Shown here in pieces: positions 45,302 to 54,272 of a stretch of 64,000 nt of DNA (position 1 is its first letter; each line of letters opens with the position of its first letter). Below the pieces are notes generated by a model. That model saw only the letters and a program-made list of their open reading frames with translations. It was not told the origin of the DNA and ran no database searches. The stretch comes from Thermoflavimicrobium dichotomicum. Lineage in GTDB: Bacteria; Bacillota; Bacilli; Thermoactinomycetales; Thermoactinomycetaceae. The position numbers and the translations under genes are program-made. The DNA lies in NCBI RefSeq assembly GCF_900114055.1, contig NZ_FORR01000001.1, positions 186,001-250,000 on the forward strand, in the 5' to 3' direction.

Positions 45302-46360
45302 TTATCGCAAATAATTAGCCGGGTTAACAGGAGTATTGTTTTTGCGCACTTCAAAATGCAAGTGTGGACCTGTGCTTTGACCATTATTACCTACAGCACC
45401 AATGGTTTGTCCTGCTCTGACTTTTTGACCTGGGCTAACATAAACCCCGGAAGCGTACATATGACCATACCAGGTCGCAAGTCCATTTCCATGGTCCACA
45501 ATAATCAAATAGCCAAATCCTGAAGAAGGCCCCGCTTTTACAACCGTTCCCGAAGCTGCCGCATAAATTGGGGTTCCGACCGGCCGTGGAATATCAATTC
45601 CTTTATGGGCATAAGAACCACGCCATTCGCCAAAGTTCCAATAAACTCTCCCTGGCGTTGATGGAAAATGGAATCGTCCAGAATAGGAACCTGTCCCTGA
45701 AGAAATCAAACTTTTGATCTCATTTAATTCTTCTTCTGTCAACTCTTCTTTCTTTTCCAGCTGCCTTACTTCTGAAGATAGCGATTTTAAGCGATCATTG
45801 AGCGCCTCCATTTTTTTCTGGGCTTCTTCCAGCTTTGGCTGGCGTTCCTTTTTTAATTTCTCCAGTTGATCCTGCAATTTTTGAATTTTCTCTACATCTT
45901 GCCGATAACTTTTAATCACCGTATTATCCTGTTTAATGAGCAAACGCAAACTTTCAAAACGTTTCAGGAATTCCCCGAAACTTCTGGCGGATAATAATTG
46001 AGCCATATAACCAAACTCGCCTTGCTGATAGAGGCGGCGAATCGTCGATTGGAATTTTTTCTCTTTTTCTCCTAATGCTCTCTTCTGCTTGACTAATTGC
46101 TGGCCCTGTTCCTCCATCTTTTTATCAAATTCAGTTAATTCTTTTTCGATCTGTTCAATCTGCTTTTCGAGTTCGTCCTTCTCTTCACTCGTTTGATTCA
46201 GTTCTTCCTGTTTCTCTTTCTTATTTTCGCGAATTTCTTGCAGGTCTTCTTTCTTTTGCTGAAGTTTAGAATTGCTTCCCTCGGCAAAACTGATATTAGA
46301 TACTGAGAGACTCAAGGCTAAACTAACCGACAATGCACAGGCAACTAGTTTTCGCTTCAA
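45302..46360 (-). CDS. Coiled-coil M23 peptidase, FtsEX-linked paralogue 2
   Basis: The 352-residue precursor has a signal peptide (cleavage near ISFA-EG), a highly charged coiled coil (about 30-220), a Ser/Gly-rich hinge and a LytM domain with HKGIDIP and HLHFEVR, the zinc ligands of active M23 enzymes. Residues around 110-145 (RRLYQQGEFGYMAQLLSARSFG) are nearly the same as in paralogue 1, pointing to tandem duplication. The start is TTG 46360 with GGGGGG about ten bases upstream. It probably cleaves peptidoglycan cross-bridges under FtsEX control (inference). Confidence 0.9.
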   Translation of the reverse strand: MKRKLVACALSVSLALSLSVSNISFAEGSNSKLQQKKEDLQEIRENKKEKQEELNQTSEEKDELEKQIEQIEKELTEFDKKMEEQGQQLVKQKRALGEKEKKFQSTIRRLYQQGEFGYMAQLLSARSFGEFLKRFESLRLLIKQDNTVIKSYRQDVEKIQKLQDQLEKLKKERQPKLEEAQKKMEALNDRLKSLSSEVRQLEKKEELTEEELNEIKSLISSGTGSYSGRFHFPSTPGRVYWNFGEWRGSYAHKGIDIPRPVGTPIYAAASGTVVKAGPSSGFGYLIIVDHGNGLATWYGHMYASGVYVSPGQKVRAGQTIGAVGNNGQSTGPHLHFEVRKNNTPVNPANYLR

Positions 46361-46387
46361 TGTTTGAAGACCCCCCCTTATGCAAAT

Positions 46388-47554
46388 CTAGTGAAAGATC
46401 GATGGATGAAAATAGGGCCTTGGATTGATTGGTTTTCCATTTTGATGTACTTCAAAATGCAGATGAGGTCCTGTTGACCAGCCATTGCTACCAACAGCAG
46501 CTATCACTTGACCGCGTGATACGATCTGCCCTTTGCGGACTCTGACCGTTTGGCTATACATATGAGCGTATAAAGTAGACAATCCATTCCCATGATAAAG
46601 AATAACAACATAGCCATAACTTTTTGAGGATCGTGCTTCAATCACTTCTCCCGTGTCAGCTGCCTGAATTGGCGCTCCCAGTCTTCCACCAATATCCAAC
46701 CCTTTATGTAGTCGATATTGGTGAAGGACTGGATCCCATCTCATCCCAAAAGATGAAGTGATTTTCGCACCAGCAACTGGCCAAATGAACATCCCGTTTG
46801 GATCTCGGAGGGAAATTGGATTTAACCTCTTTCGTTCACGCTCTTTTGCTCTGGCTACACTTTCATTTACCAACTGATTCAGTTCCTGTTGGGCTACTTC
46901 ATTTTCTTTTTCCAGCAGATGCAATTGTTTATCAAGTTGAGCCCATAGCTGTTGGTTTTCATGCAGCATTTGTGATAGCTGTCGCAAAAGCTGATTGGAA
47001 AGGTGCTTCAACTTTTTCTGTTTTTCCTGCTTTGTCTTTAATTCATTTTGTTCATCCATCAAAAGCTGCATTTCTGATTGGTATAAATCAAGGAATTGTG
47101 CATCCGAGCGAGCTACAGCGAAAGAAGTAACCGCACGTTCGAACAAGTCAAAGAACGTGCGCGAATGAAACCACTTTTGCCATGCATACAGTGGACTCAG
47201 TTTTTTCACATGCTGTTTCCGTTGAGCCAACTCCCCCTTTCGTTTAGCCAAGTGATGTATCCGTTGTTTTATTTTATTTTGGCCTTTTTCCAACTCTTGT
47301 TCAATAGAAAACACTTTTTGGTCAAAAAGCTTTAACTTCTCTGTCAAAGATTGAATTTGTGCAATTAAAATAGCTTGATCTGTTTCCATCAACTTTTTCT
47401 TTTTTTCAAGTTGTTGCACTTTTTTATCTCTGTCTTTAATGGCTTTTCTCTTGCTGTCCCATTCTGAGGAGTTATGAGCCATGATCGGTTGCGAACATAA
47501 AAGGGTGAACATGACGACAAGGACAACAGCCCCTGCTAACCCGTTTGGCTTCAC
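46388..47554 (-). CDS. Coiled-coil M23 peptidase, FtsEX-linked paralogue 3
   Basis: The 388-residue precursor has a signal peptide (cleavage near IMA-HN), a long coiled coil (about 30-250) and a C-terminal LytM domain with HKGLDIGG and HLHFEVH. It is more diverged in the coiled coil than the other two: the conserved FGYM..LLSA block is replaced by KWFHSRTFFDLFERA. It is closest to ftsX (26-base gap), so it may be the ancestral FtsEX partner. The start is GTG 47554 after GGAGAGAAGG. Confidence 0.9.
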   Translation of the reverse strand: MKPNGLAGAVVLVVMFTLLCSQPIMAHNSSEWDSKRKAIKDRDKKVQQLEKKKKLMETDQAILIAQIQSLTEKLKLFDQKVFSIEQELEKGQNKIKQRIHHLAKRKGELAQRKQHVKKLSPLYAWQKWFHSRTFFDLFERAVTSFAVARSDAQFLDLYQSEMQLLMDEQNELKTKQEKQKKLKHLSNQLLRQLSQMLHENQQLWAQLDKQLHLLEKENEVAQQELNQLVNESVARAKERERKRLNPISLRDPNGMFIWPVAGAKITSSFGMRWDPVLHQYRLHKGLDIGGRLGAPIQAADTGEVIEARSSKSYGYVVILYHGNGLSTLYAHMYSQTVRVRKGQIVSRGQVIAAVGSNGWSTGPHLHFEVHQNGKPINPRPYFHPSIFH

Positions 47555-47580
47555 GACCTTCTCTCCTCATAGGAAAAATA

Positions 47581-48480
47581 CTAGATTTTCAAGAAACGAC
47601 GTACAGAAATCATACTTCCTAACGATCCGATGGCAATACCAATCAACATCGTACTGATAGCAATCCGAATACTCAATTGATCTACAGGCATGATCTTGAA
47701 CAATCCGTACGCTTCGCCATCATTAACAATATCATAAAACAGGAAATAGAATGTAATCAGTAAAATAATTGGAACAATGGAGCCAATAATACCGATAAAT
47801 GCTCCTTCGAAGAAAAACGGCCAACGAATAAACCAGTTACTTGCTCCAACCAGACGCATAATCTCGATTTCTCTACGACGTGCTATAATGGTCAATTTAA
47901 TCGTGTTGGAAATAAGGAAAGATGCTAATAGCGCCAGTCCTAAACTGAAAAAGAGAACAATGTTTCTCATTACAGAAGACAGTCTGAGCAACCGGTCAGT
48001 AACGCCTTCACCATAATCTACATGTTCAATCTGTGTTGTATTCTTAGCCAATTCATCCGCTAACTCTTTTGTCTTATTGGGATCTTTGGGTTGAACAAGG
48101 ATCATATCAGGCAGTGGATTATCTTCATCCTGTAATGCATCCAAAAATTTGTTGTTATTTCCCCACTGCTCTTTCAGATCTTTTAATCCCTTTTCCTTAG
48201 GAACAAACTCTGCAGTTTTGACCAATGGATCTTTTTGGATGGTTTCTGTCAATTTTTCTTCTTCATCGGCACTAAGTCCATCTTTTAACGTGACACGAAT
48301 GGCTACTTGCTTGTCCAATTCCTTGGTTAAGAAATTAATGTTAAATGTGAAAATCAAAAAGATCCCAAAGATAAAGAGTGTCACGGCTACAGCTCCAATG
48401 GCCGCAAAACTCATCCAACTGTTTTTTCTAATTCCACGATATGCTTCACGAATGTGGCGAATGAGGGTATCAATCTTCAT
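47581..48480 (-). CDS. ftsX: Cell division ABC-type protein FtsX
   Basis: The 299-residue membrane protein has the FtsX pattern: one N-terminal helix, an extracellular domain (about 50-165), then three helices near the C-terminus, with ARRREIEIMRLVGAS in the conserved cytoplasmic loop. With FtsE it forms a mechanotransmitting complex that activates peptidoglycan hydrolases outside the cell. ATG 48480 lies 11 bases inside the 3' end of ftsE, so the two are translationally coupled. In B. subtilis FtsEX activates CwlO; here the next three genes are M23 hydrolases. Confidence 0.97.
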   Translation of the reverse strand: MKIDTLIRHIREAYRGIRKNSWMSFAAIGAVAVTLFIFGIFLIFTFNINFLTKELDKQVAIRVTLKDGLSADEEEKLTETIQKDPLVKTAEFVPKEKGLKDLKEQWGNNNKFLDALQDEDNPLPDMILVQPKDPNKTKELADELAKNTTQIEHVDYGEGVTDRLLRLSSVMRNIVLFFSLGLALLASFLISNTIKLTIIARRREIEIMRLVGASNWFIRWPFFFEGAFIGIIGSIVPIILLITFYFLFYDIVNDGEAYGLFKIMPVDQLSIRIAISTMLIGIAIGSLGSMISVRRFLKI

Positions 48481-49156
48481 AACCGTATTCGCCTCCTAAC
48501 TCATCACGAACAATAACACCTTGTTCGATCGCAATTACACGCTGTCTCATCGTATTCACAATCTCCTTGTTATGTGTAGCCATGACGACTGTCGTTCCAC
48601 GATTATTGATCTCTTCTAACAGATACATAATATCCCAAGAGTTTTCCGGGTCCAGATTACCAGTTGGCTCGTCAGCAATGACAAAAGTCGGATTGTTGAC
48701 AATGGCCCTTGCAATCGAAACACGCTGTTGCTCTCCACCCGAAAGCTGTGAAGGCAGTGCATGCATCCGATCCGTTAAACCAACCAGTTCCAAAACCTCT
48801 TCTACCCGCTGTTTGATTTTCCGTCTGGGTGCTTCTACAGCCTCCATAGCAAACGCAACATTTTCATACGCAGTTAGATTGGGCAACAATTTATAATCCT
48901 GGAATACAACGCCAATCTTTCTTCTGACATGCGGGATTTTCCAGTCACGTACCCGTTTGACATTGACACCGTTAATCAATACAACACCATGAGTAGGTAC
49001 TTCTTCTCTATACATCAACTTGATCAATGTACTTTTCCCAGATCCACTTGGCCCTACAATGTAAACAAACTCGCCCTGTTCAATCTTCAGGTCAATCCCG
49101 CGCAGCGCTTCTACGCCATTCGGATATACCTTCCAAACATCATGCATCTCAATCAC
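48470..49156 (-). CDS. ftsE: Cell division ATP-binding protein FtsE
   Basis: The 228-residue ABC ATPase has Walker A GPSGSGKST, Q-loop VFQDYKLLP, signature LSGGEQQRVSIARA, and Walker B FVIADEPTGNLD. It drives FtsX conformational change. The start is GTG 49156 with CAGGTGG a few bases upstream; an internal ATG three codons later has no good site. It heads the ftsE-ftsX-M23 gene run. Confidence 0.97.
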   Translation of the reverse strand: MIEMHDVWKVYPNGVEALRGIDLKIEQGEFVYIVGPSGSGKSTLIKLMYREEVPTHGVVLINGVNVKRVRDWKIPHVRRKIGVVFQDYKLLPNLTAYENVAFAMEAVEAPRRKIKQRVEEVLELVGLTDRMHALPSQLSGGEQQRVSIARAIVNNPTFVIADEPTGNLDPENSWDIMYLLEEINNRGTTVVMATHNKEIVNTMRQRVIAIEQGVIVRDELGGEYGYED

Positions 49157-49763
49157 AGAACCACCTGCCAGGAATAATTTGTTTTAGTACTCTACCATTT
49201 TGCATCTGCTTTTCACTAACCTATATTTTATACCATAATGGATAAGAAGAGAAAATGTAATAACTGGGATGATTTGCCATTGTCTTTTCAGAGCCCTTGC
49301 CATTTATTTTTATATTAACGGATCCCATATTTTATTTGTTTATGGATCTCTATCATTATGTAACATTTTTTTATATATTTTATGTCAATCTTATTAGATA
49401 TCTTATAATTTGAACTTATTATTCTTGTTTCTCTGCTTTTTTCACCTCCCACTTGGCATCGACTCTTCACACACTATTTTTCTTTGATCAAATTCTACAA
49501 AAAAAGTCATTTTTATTCTATTTTAACAGAAAATTTCCTTCCGAGAAATGCCCTTTCTTACTCTTTGAGATATAGCAAATAAATCTGAATGGAACTAACA
49601 CCCACATTTTACACAAAGTCATTATGAATTGGAAATAATACCCTTAAGTATATATGATCTAACAAAAAAAGGGAATGAGAGACTACAAAAAAAGAACAAC
49701 TACATTGGATGACAGTAGTTGTTCGACGATCAGAAATACATAGGATCATTCAAGTTTTGATGA
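49157..49763. other. AT-rich intergenic stretch upstream of ftsE
   Basis: Six hundred bases without a supported gene. It is strongly AT-rich at about 49300-49440, has no strong sigma-A promoter on the minus strand (only a TATAAA-like -10 near 49225-49232), and ends with the terminator of the CorC-like gene. Nothing more was recognised. Confidence 0.5.
49684..49724 (-). terminator. Terminator of the CorC/HlyC-like gene
   Basis: GAACAACTAC (49694-49703) and GTAGTTGTTC (49715-49724) form a ten-pair stem. On the minus strand it is followed by a seven-base T run. Confidence 0.88.
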
Positions 49764-51092
49764 TCAACCACAACCCTGGATTTTTTCTTCTGCTTTCTCT
49801 TCTACTGACTGATGGCGTTTGACAGAAATCCGCGAGATTCTTAACCGTTCCACTTCTTTCACAGTAAACAGCCAGTTTTCAAATGTAACTTGATCCCCTA
49901 CTTTTGGAACTCTCCCCAAGCGTGAAAATAACCAGCCACCAATGGTATCATTATCAGGATCTTCAATATTAATCTGAAAGTAGTCATTCACTTCTTCAAT
50001 AAGTAATCGAGAATCAATCGAAGTTTCATCTCCATTTTTTTCAAAGAATGGTTTCTCATCATCAAACTCATCTTGGATCTCACCAAAAATTTCCTCGATG
50101 ATATCTTCTGTCGTCACAAGCCCGGAAGTTCCTCCATATTCATCGATCACGATGGCCATCTCTACCTTATTTTTTTGCAAGGTTTTCAAGATATCTTTCA
50201 ATTCCATGGTTTCTGGAACTACAATAGCTGGCCGGACAAGTTCCTGGAGTTTGGGTTTTTGTCCCTCTGACAAACACTCATACACATCCCTTATATGAAT
50301 GATCCCTTTGATATCATCTTTATCTTTTCCACAGAGAGGAAAACGTGTATGATGGTTCTTCTTGATAATGTCAAAGTTCTCTTCAAACGACTTTTCCTCG
50401 AATAAACAAACCATCTTTACACGTGGAACCATCACTTCTCGGGCAACTCGTTCTGTAAAATCAAACACACGATCAAATAACGTCAGTTCAGTCTGATCAA
50501 TGACACCGCTTTTATGGCTCTGAGCAAGCAACATACGAATTTCTTCTTCCGTATGCACCTGTTGTGTCTCTTCCAACTTAACCCCAAACATTTTTAGCAC
50601 CAAATTGGCTGAACCATTGAGAATAAATATAAAAGGCTTAAACAACTGGTAAAACCAGTTCAAAGGTGGTGCTGTCCACAATGTTACTTTTTCAGCTTGT
50701 CGAATCGCCAATGATTTTGGAGCCATTTCTCCCAAAACAATGTGCATGAAAGTAATCAAACTAAAAGCAACCGAAAAGGAAACCGTATGCGAAGCCCATT
50801 TAGGCAGTTGCAAATAGGTAAAAAATGGCTCTAACAATTTGGCAATAAACGGTTCTCCTACCCAACCCAAACCAAGAGAAGCGAGTGTAATCCCTAACTG
50901 CGTAGCTGAGAGATAGGCATCCAAGTTGGCCAAAACTTTTTGAGCAATTTTTCCCCGATGTGTTTCCAGATGGGCAATTTGCGTTGATCGAACTTTTACA
51001 ATCGCAAACTCTGCTGCGACAAAAAAACCATTAAGAAATACTAAAAACATCACTAAAAGTAACTTTAAACTGACACCTATGGCATCTTCCAA
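49764..51092 (-). CDS. CNNM/CorC-HlyC family membrane protein with CBS domains
   Basis: The 442-residue protein has an N-terminal DUF21/CNNM membrane domain of three to four helices (LLLVMFLVFLNGFFVAAEFAIVK, LGITLASLGLGWVGEP), then two CBS domains (about 205-345, REVMVPRVKMV and VIDEYGGTSGLVTTEDIIEEI), and a CorC/HlyC transporter-associated domain (GGWLFSRLGRVPKVGD). Related Bacillus proteins (MpfA/YhdP) export magnesium; the hemolysin label is historical. The start is TTG 51092 with GGAGG about ten bases before it. Confidence 0.9.
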   Translation of the reverse strand: MEDAIGVSLKLLLVMFLVFLNGFFVAAEFAIVKVRSTQIAHLETHRGKIAQKVLANLDAYLSATQLGITLASLGLGWVGEPFIAKLLEPFFTYLQLPKWASHTVSFSVAFSLITFMHIVLGEMAPKSLAIRQAEKVTLWTAPPLNWFYQLFKPFIFILNGSANLVLKMFGVKLEETQQVHTEEEIRMLLAQSHKSGVIDQTELTLFDRVFDFTERVAREVMVPRVKMVCLFEEKSFEENFDIIKKNHHTRFPLCGKDKDDIKGIIHIRDVYECLSEGQKPKLQELVRPAIVVPETMELKDILKTLQKNKVEMAIVIDEYGGTSGLVTTEDIIEEIFGEIQDEFDDEKPFFEKNGDETSIDSRLLIEEVNDYFQINIEDPDNDTIGGWLFSRLGRVPKVGDQVTFENWLFTVKEVERLRISRISVKRHQSVEEKAEEKIQGCG

Positions 51093-51477
51093 ATGAGTTT
51101 TACCTCCTATGTGCTAAACAATCTAACAGGTAAATGAAATTTCAGCAGGGAATTGCCGTTGCAGATATTTTCGGAATGTTAAGATCACCGGATGGAATCA
51201 TTTCGTTCAATCCCTCAAGCTAACACACACACCCCTTCAGTTCCCTTTTAGTAATTATTATAGCGAATATGGATGATAAAAGACTATTTAGACAAGACTT
51301 TTTGCCTTGATTGGAGTTCAAATCGGGTAGCACTTCCCTTTCCGTATATATTTTATTCTACCATCTCGTTAGTCATGAGAAAGATAAAAGAAATGAATGA
51401 TGCCAGAAAGGGAATCTATTGAAAGAATAGAAAAATTTTCTGCTTAAAATCGATTGACCATTATGTTTTTCTTCTCA
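51093..51477. other. Intergenic stretch between the CorC-like gene and the DUF350 cluster
   Basis: Inspected in both directions; I see no gene, strong hairpin or clear promoter motif here. It contains the upstream region of the CorC-like gene and the downstream region of the DUF350 cluster. Confidence 0.4.
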
Positions 51478-51915
51478 TTAGGTTAAGCTGACCAAACCAC
51501 CCAATAGAAGTCCTGCAGCAATACATATTCTGGAAGCAAGGAAGGCTACAGCTACATTCCCTTTCGCAATTTCTGACTGTATTTTTAGTGGCGTACATAA
51601 CACAAATAAATAATAGATGATGATTTGGAATATAATACCAATCATCCCCCAAGCCAAAAGTCTTTTCAAACTAAATAAATTAAATGTGGAACAAAATAAA
51701 ATAAATCCTAAACCAAGCATTTTTCCTGTCAAATCATAAGCGACCGCTTTGGCTTGGTTTATTTTTTCCGGTTCATTAAAATTAGCACCTTCTTTTAGCA
51801 ATTGGAATGGAGAATAAGGAGTGATTGTACCAAAAATCAAAATACCAATAACCATGATAGGGATTGCCACTAATAAATAGAAACATGCATTTAGCACTGC
51901 ATCCCAAACCGTCAT
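51478..51915 (-). CDS. DUF350 (YjfL-type) membrane protein, copy 1
   Basis: The 145-residue protein has four predicted transmembrane helices and the DUF350 pattern: FQLLKEGANFNEPEKINQAKAVAYDLTGKMLGLG and a last helix containing GNVAVAFLASR. It is 20 bases after the GspS-like gene and a clear paralogue of the protein encoded at 54273 (shared LLKEGAN, AKAVAYDL, KGNVAVA segments). DUF350 proteins often sit with GspS-like ligases, as in the yjf and ygi loci of enterobacteria. Their function is unknown; a membrane platform for the ligase system is one idea. Confidence 0.88.
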   Translation of the reverse strand: MTVWDAVLNACFYLLVAIPIMVIGILIFGTITPYSPFQLLKEGANFNEPEKINQAKAVAYDLTGKMLGLGFILFCSTFNLFSLKRLLAWGMIGIIFQIIIYYLFVLCTPLKIQSEIAKGNVAVAFLASRICIAAGLLLGGLVSLT

Positions 51916-51935
51916 AAAAAATAAGGCCCCCTCAT

Positions 51936-53180
51936 CTACTTCAGTCCTACAGGCAGATAATAAGAATTATCACCCGTAATTTCTTTATCTACACGGGCAA
52001 TAATGGCAGAAGCTTCCCCGTCAATCAGAAAGGATCCCCATAACAATCGTCCCGAAAAGTCACCTGTCAATGTTTCAACCTCTATATGCTCCAACTCGAC
52101 CCATTCCTGGTAGATCATCGGTTGTTCCCAATAATGTTTTGCTTGATCTTTTGCTAATAATACACCATGTTGATCAAAAATACGAACAGCCCCACCTTCA
52201 CGACCAAAAATCGGTTTTGAAACATAGGCTTTTTGCCCATGAAAACAATTTTCAAAGTAGGTAGGGATCATATAGGTTTCAATAATTTCATGCTCTTCTT
52301 CAGAATAAAAAACACCTTGTTCATGGATACTCCAAATCAAAGCCTGCAACGCTTTGGTCTGAGCAATAAATGCTGAAGGTGGATTAATAATCCCTACTTT
52401 TTTATTGGCAATGAGCTGTAATATATGAGCACCAGTCGGATATCCATCTATATCCGTTGCTTCTGCCAGCATTTCCAAAGGATACAGCCGATATAAGATA
52501 TCTACAGGTAACAGCTTTTTTTGCTCTAAATCCTCCACATACAGACGGTCTTCATATACAGTTAATGAAGAAAGCGGAACAAACTTGGCTGGTAAACCCG
52601 ATAGATGCATTAAATACCGAGTGGTACCTGCATCTTCCAAATGCCATTCCAAGGCACTGAAATAAATATGTTCGGTTCGAAATCCCAGCTCACTATATCG
52701 GCCAATAATGCGTTGAAAAGCACGGGTAAGCTGTTGGTCCATTCCTTTATTTGGATTTTCCACTTCAAAATAAGAACAAACCCGATCATTCACATAAAAA
52801 GACTCAACAATACTCGTCGGCGTATCACTATTAAACTCCAGCATTTTTAGTCCTTTAGGAGTATTGGCAAAATCAAAACGCCCAATTAAAGTAGGGATCT
52901 GACTATCGATCTCAACACGGATCGCTTTCCATGTTTCTCTAGGAAGTCCCAATTCCCGCAGCAAACCATTATACCCATTTTGTACGACTTGAACGGTTCG
53001 GGCAAATATTTTTCCTAGCTGTTCCGTTGCATAAGCAATCTCTTGACGAAAAGAAGGAGAAATGATGTGAATCGTAGCCAACGCATATTCATCGCCGTCC
53101 GTTTTATTCACATCCCAAAGAAAGAAATTCTCTTCTCGCATAGGATGATAAATCTCAGCACGTCTCTGTTGATAACTCAT
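51936..53180 (-). CDS. Glutathionylspermidine synthase-like ATP-grasp amidoligase
   Basis: The 414-residue protein matches the GspS C-terminal synthetase domain (YgiC/YjfC-like): IGRFDFANTPKGLKMLEFNSDTPTS for substrate and metal binding, YVSKPIFGREGGAVRIF for ATP, and IYQEWVELEHIE. It lacks the N-terminal amidase domain of E. coli Gss. True GspS joins glutathione's C-terminal glycine to spermidine; homologues without glutathione probably modify other peptides. GGAGG for this start overlaps the last codons of the preceding gene, whose product ends Gly-Gly, so that protein is a candidate acceptor. The stand-alone ligase and cluster context support this only by inference. Confidence 0.9.
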   Translation of the reverse strand: MSYQQRRAEIYHPMREENFFLWDVNKTDGDEYALATIHIISPSFRQEIAYATEQLGKIFARTVQVVQNGYNGLLRELGLPRETWKAIRVEIDSQIPTLIGRFDFANTPKGLKMLEFNSDTPTSIVESFYVNDRVCSYFEVENPNKGMDQQLTRAFQRIIGRYSELGFRTEHIYFSALEWHLEDAGTTRYLMHLSGLPAKFVPLSSLTVYEDRLYVEDLEQKKLLPVDILYRLYPLEMLAEATDIDGYPTGAHILQLIANKKVGIINPPSAFIAQTKALQALIWSIHEQGVFYSEEEHEIIETYMIPTYFENCFHGQKAYVSKPIFGREGGAVRIFDQHGVLLAKDQAKHYWEQPMIYQEWVELEHIEVETLTGDFSGRLLWGSFLIDGEASAIIARVDKEITGDNSYYLPVGLK

Positions 53181-53185
53181 CCTGT

Positions 53186-53767
53186 TTAGCCTCCAAAAGA
53201 GTCATCATCATCCGTGATGCGAAGATAAAGTTTTTTACCGTTGGACACTTTATATACTTCAGGTTCGTGACGCTGCAAGTTATCATCACAATACCCATCG
53301 TTGTTGTCATCATAGCAGAGATCCTCATCATCAACATCATCATCGAACATTGCCTGACAAGCTGCAAAACCAATCACAGAAGCCAGAAACAAACCAACAA
53401 TCTTGCCAACCTTCCGTTTTTTCTTTGGTTTTTGTTCAGGTGGCATCTGATTTCCTGACCATCCTCCGCCTTGATTCACTGAATTTTGAACAACATTTGG
53501 TTGTGGGAATGGATTTGGCGGGACAGAACCAGCAGAGCCAAACGGACTATTCTGATTGTTAAATGGTTGTTGCCCAAAAGGTTGCGATGAAAACGGTCCA
53601 AGGTTTCCACTTGGTTGTTGAAATGAATTTGGTTCGCCAAAAAGGCTGCCTTGCTGATTGGGAGATTGTCCTGGCCCTTGAAAAGGGTAGCTATTCTGTT
53701 GATTGGAAGAACCAAAAGATGGTTGAAGAAACGGATCATTGTGAAAAGAATTACGATTTTCACTCAT
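53186..53767 (-). CDS. Low-complexity, single-pass membrane protein with acidic Gly-Gly C-terminus
   Basis: The 193-residue protein has a Gln/Asn/Pro/Gly-rich N-terminal region (1-112), a basic patch (KPKKKRKVGK), one transmembrane helix (about 121-138), then an acidic tail with four cysteines and a calcium-site-like DDNNDGYCDD. It ends DDDDSFGG. The topology (basic residues before the helix) puts the acidic C-terminus outside. I recognise no family, but YgiB-type partners of GspS-like ligases, as I recall, also end in Gly-Gly. It lies five bases before the GspS-like gene. Confidence 0.8.
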   Translation of the reverse strand: MSENRNSFHNDPFLQPSFGSSNQQNSYPFQGPGQSPNQQGSLFGEPNSFQQPSGNLGPFSSQPFGQQPFNNQNSPFGSAGSVPPNPFPQPNVVQNSVNQGGGWSGNQMPPEQKPKKKRKVGKIVGLFLASVIGFAACQAMFDDDVDDEDLCYDDNNDGYCDDNLQRHEPEVYKVSNGKKLYLRITDDDDSFGG

Positions 53768-53785
53768 CCTTACAAGCCCCTCTCA

Positions 53786-54244
53786 TCAGATGATTGCCGA
53801 AGTCGGCTGGGCATAATACACATATACCTTTCGATTTTCGTCTACCTCGGCAAAAAGTTTTTCCCATTCTTTACCTTCCAAGTAAATGAAATCGCTCATC
53901 AAATGAGCTAAAGCCTCCTGTGAATCAAAGAAAGTGAATGAATGAATCAACAAATCTTTTTTGGTCTCCTTTTGATAATGTCTGACTTCAATTCGAATTC
54001 CCTTCCAATCTGGCATGAATATCAAACCAGGATTCTTAATCTTTTTCTCCTCATCAACTTTAACATAAATGATATAAACGCCATCCTCGATCGCACAAGA
54101 TGTTTTCTCATATACCTTATGATCCTGTACAAGATAATCACAAGCAAAGCGCAGTAATATCTCATCCTTACTAATCGGATCATAATACGAAACAATGGGG
54201 AAACCTCTTTCTTCATCCAGGAAACGGTACTCTAACCTAAGCAT
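53786..54244 (-). CDS. Protein of unknown function in the DUF350/GspS cluster
   Basis: The 152-residue soluble protein is rich in beta strands and charged residues (IYVKVDEEKKIKNPGL, WKGIRIEVRHYQKE) and contains no signal peptide, membrane helix or motif that I recognise. ATG 54244 is chosen over 54286 because AAAGGAGC is eight bases upstream. It lies between a DUF350 gene (28 bases) and the Gly-Gly protein gene (18 bases), so it is part of the five-gene cluster. Confidence 0.75.
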   Translation of the reverse strand: MLRLEYRFLDEERGFPIVSYYDPISKDEILLRFACDYLVQDHKVYEKTSCAIEDGVYIIYVKVDEEKKIKNPGLIFMPDWKGIRIEVRHYQKETKKDLLIHSFTFFDSQEALAHLMSDFIYLEGKEWEKLFAEVDENRKVYVYYAQPTSAII

Positions 54245-54272
54245 TTTGTAAGCTCCTTTATTTTCACCAGTC

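Noticed and set aside
49157-49763. Hidden gene or replication-type origin in the AT-rich gap
   Set aside because: No reading frame with a ribosome site, no iterated boxes and no long inverted repeats apart from the terminator were seen.
53186-53767. Low-complexity protein as a sequencing or frame artefact
   Set aside because: It has a coherent layout (basic patch, one membrane helix, acidic tail), a fitting ribosome site and tight operon spacing on both sides.
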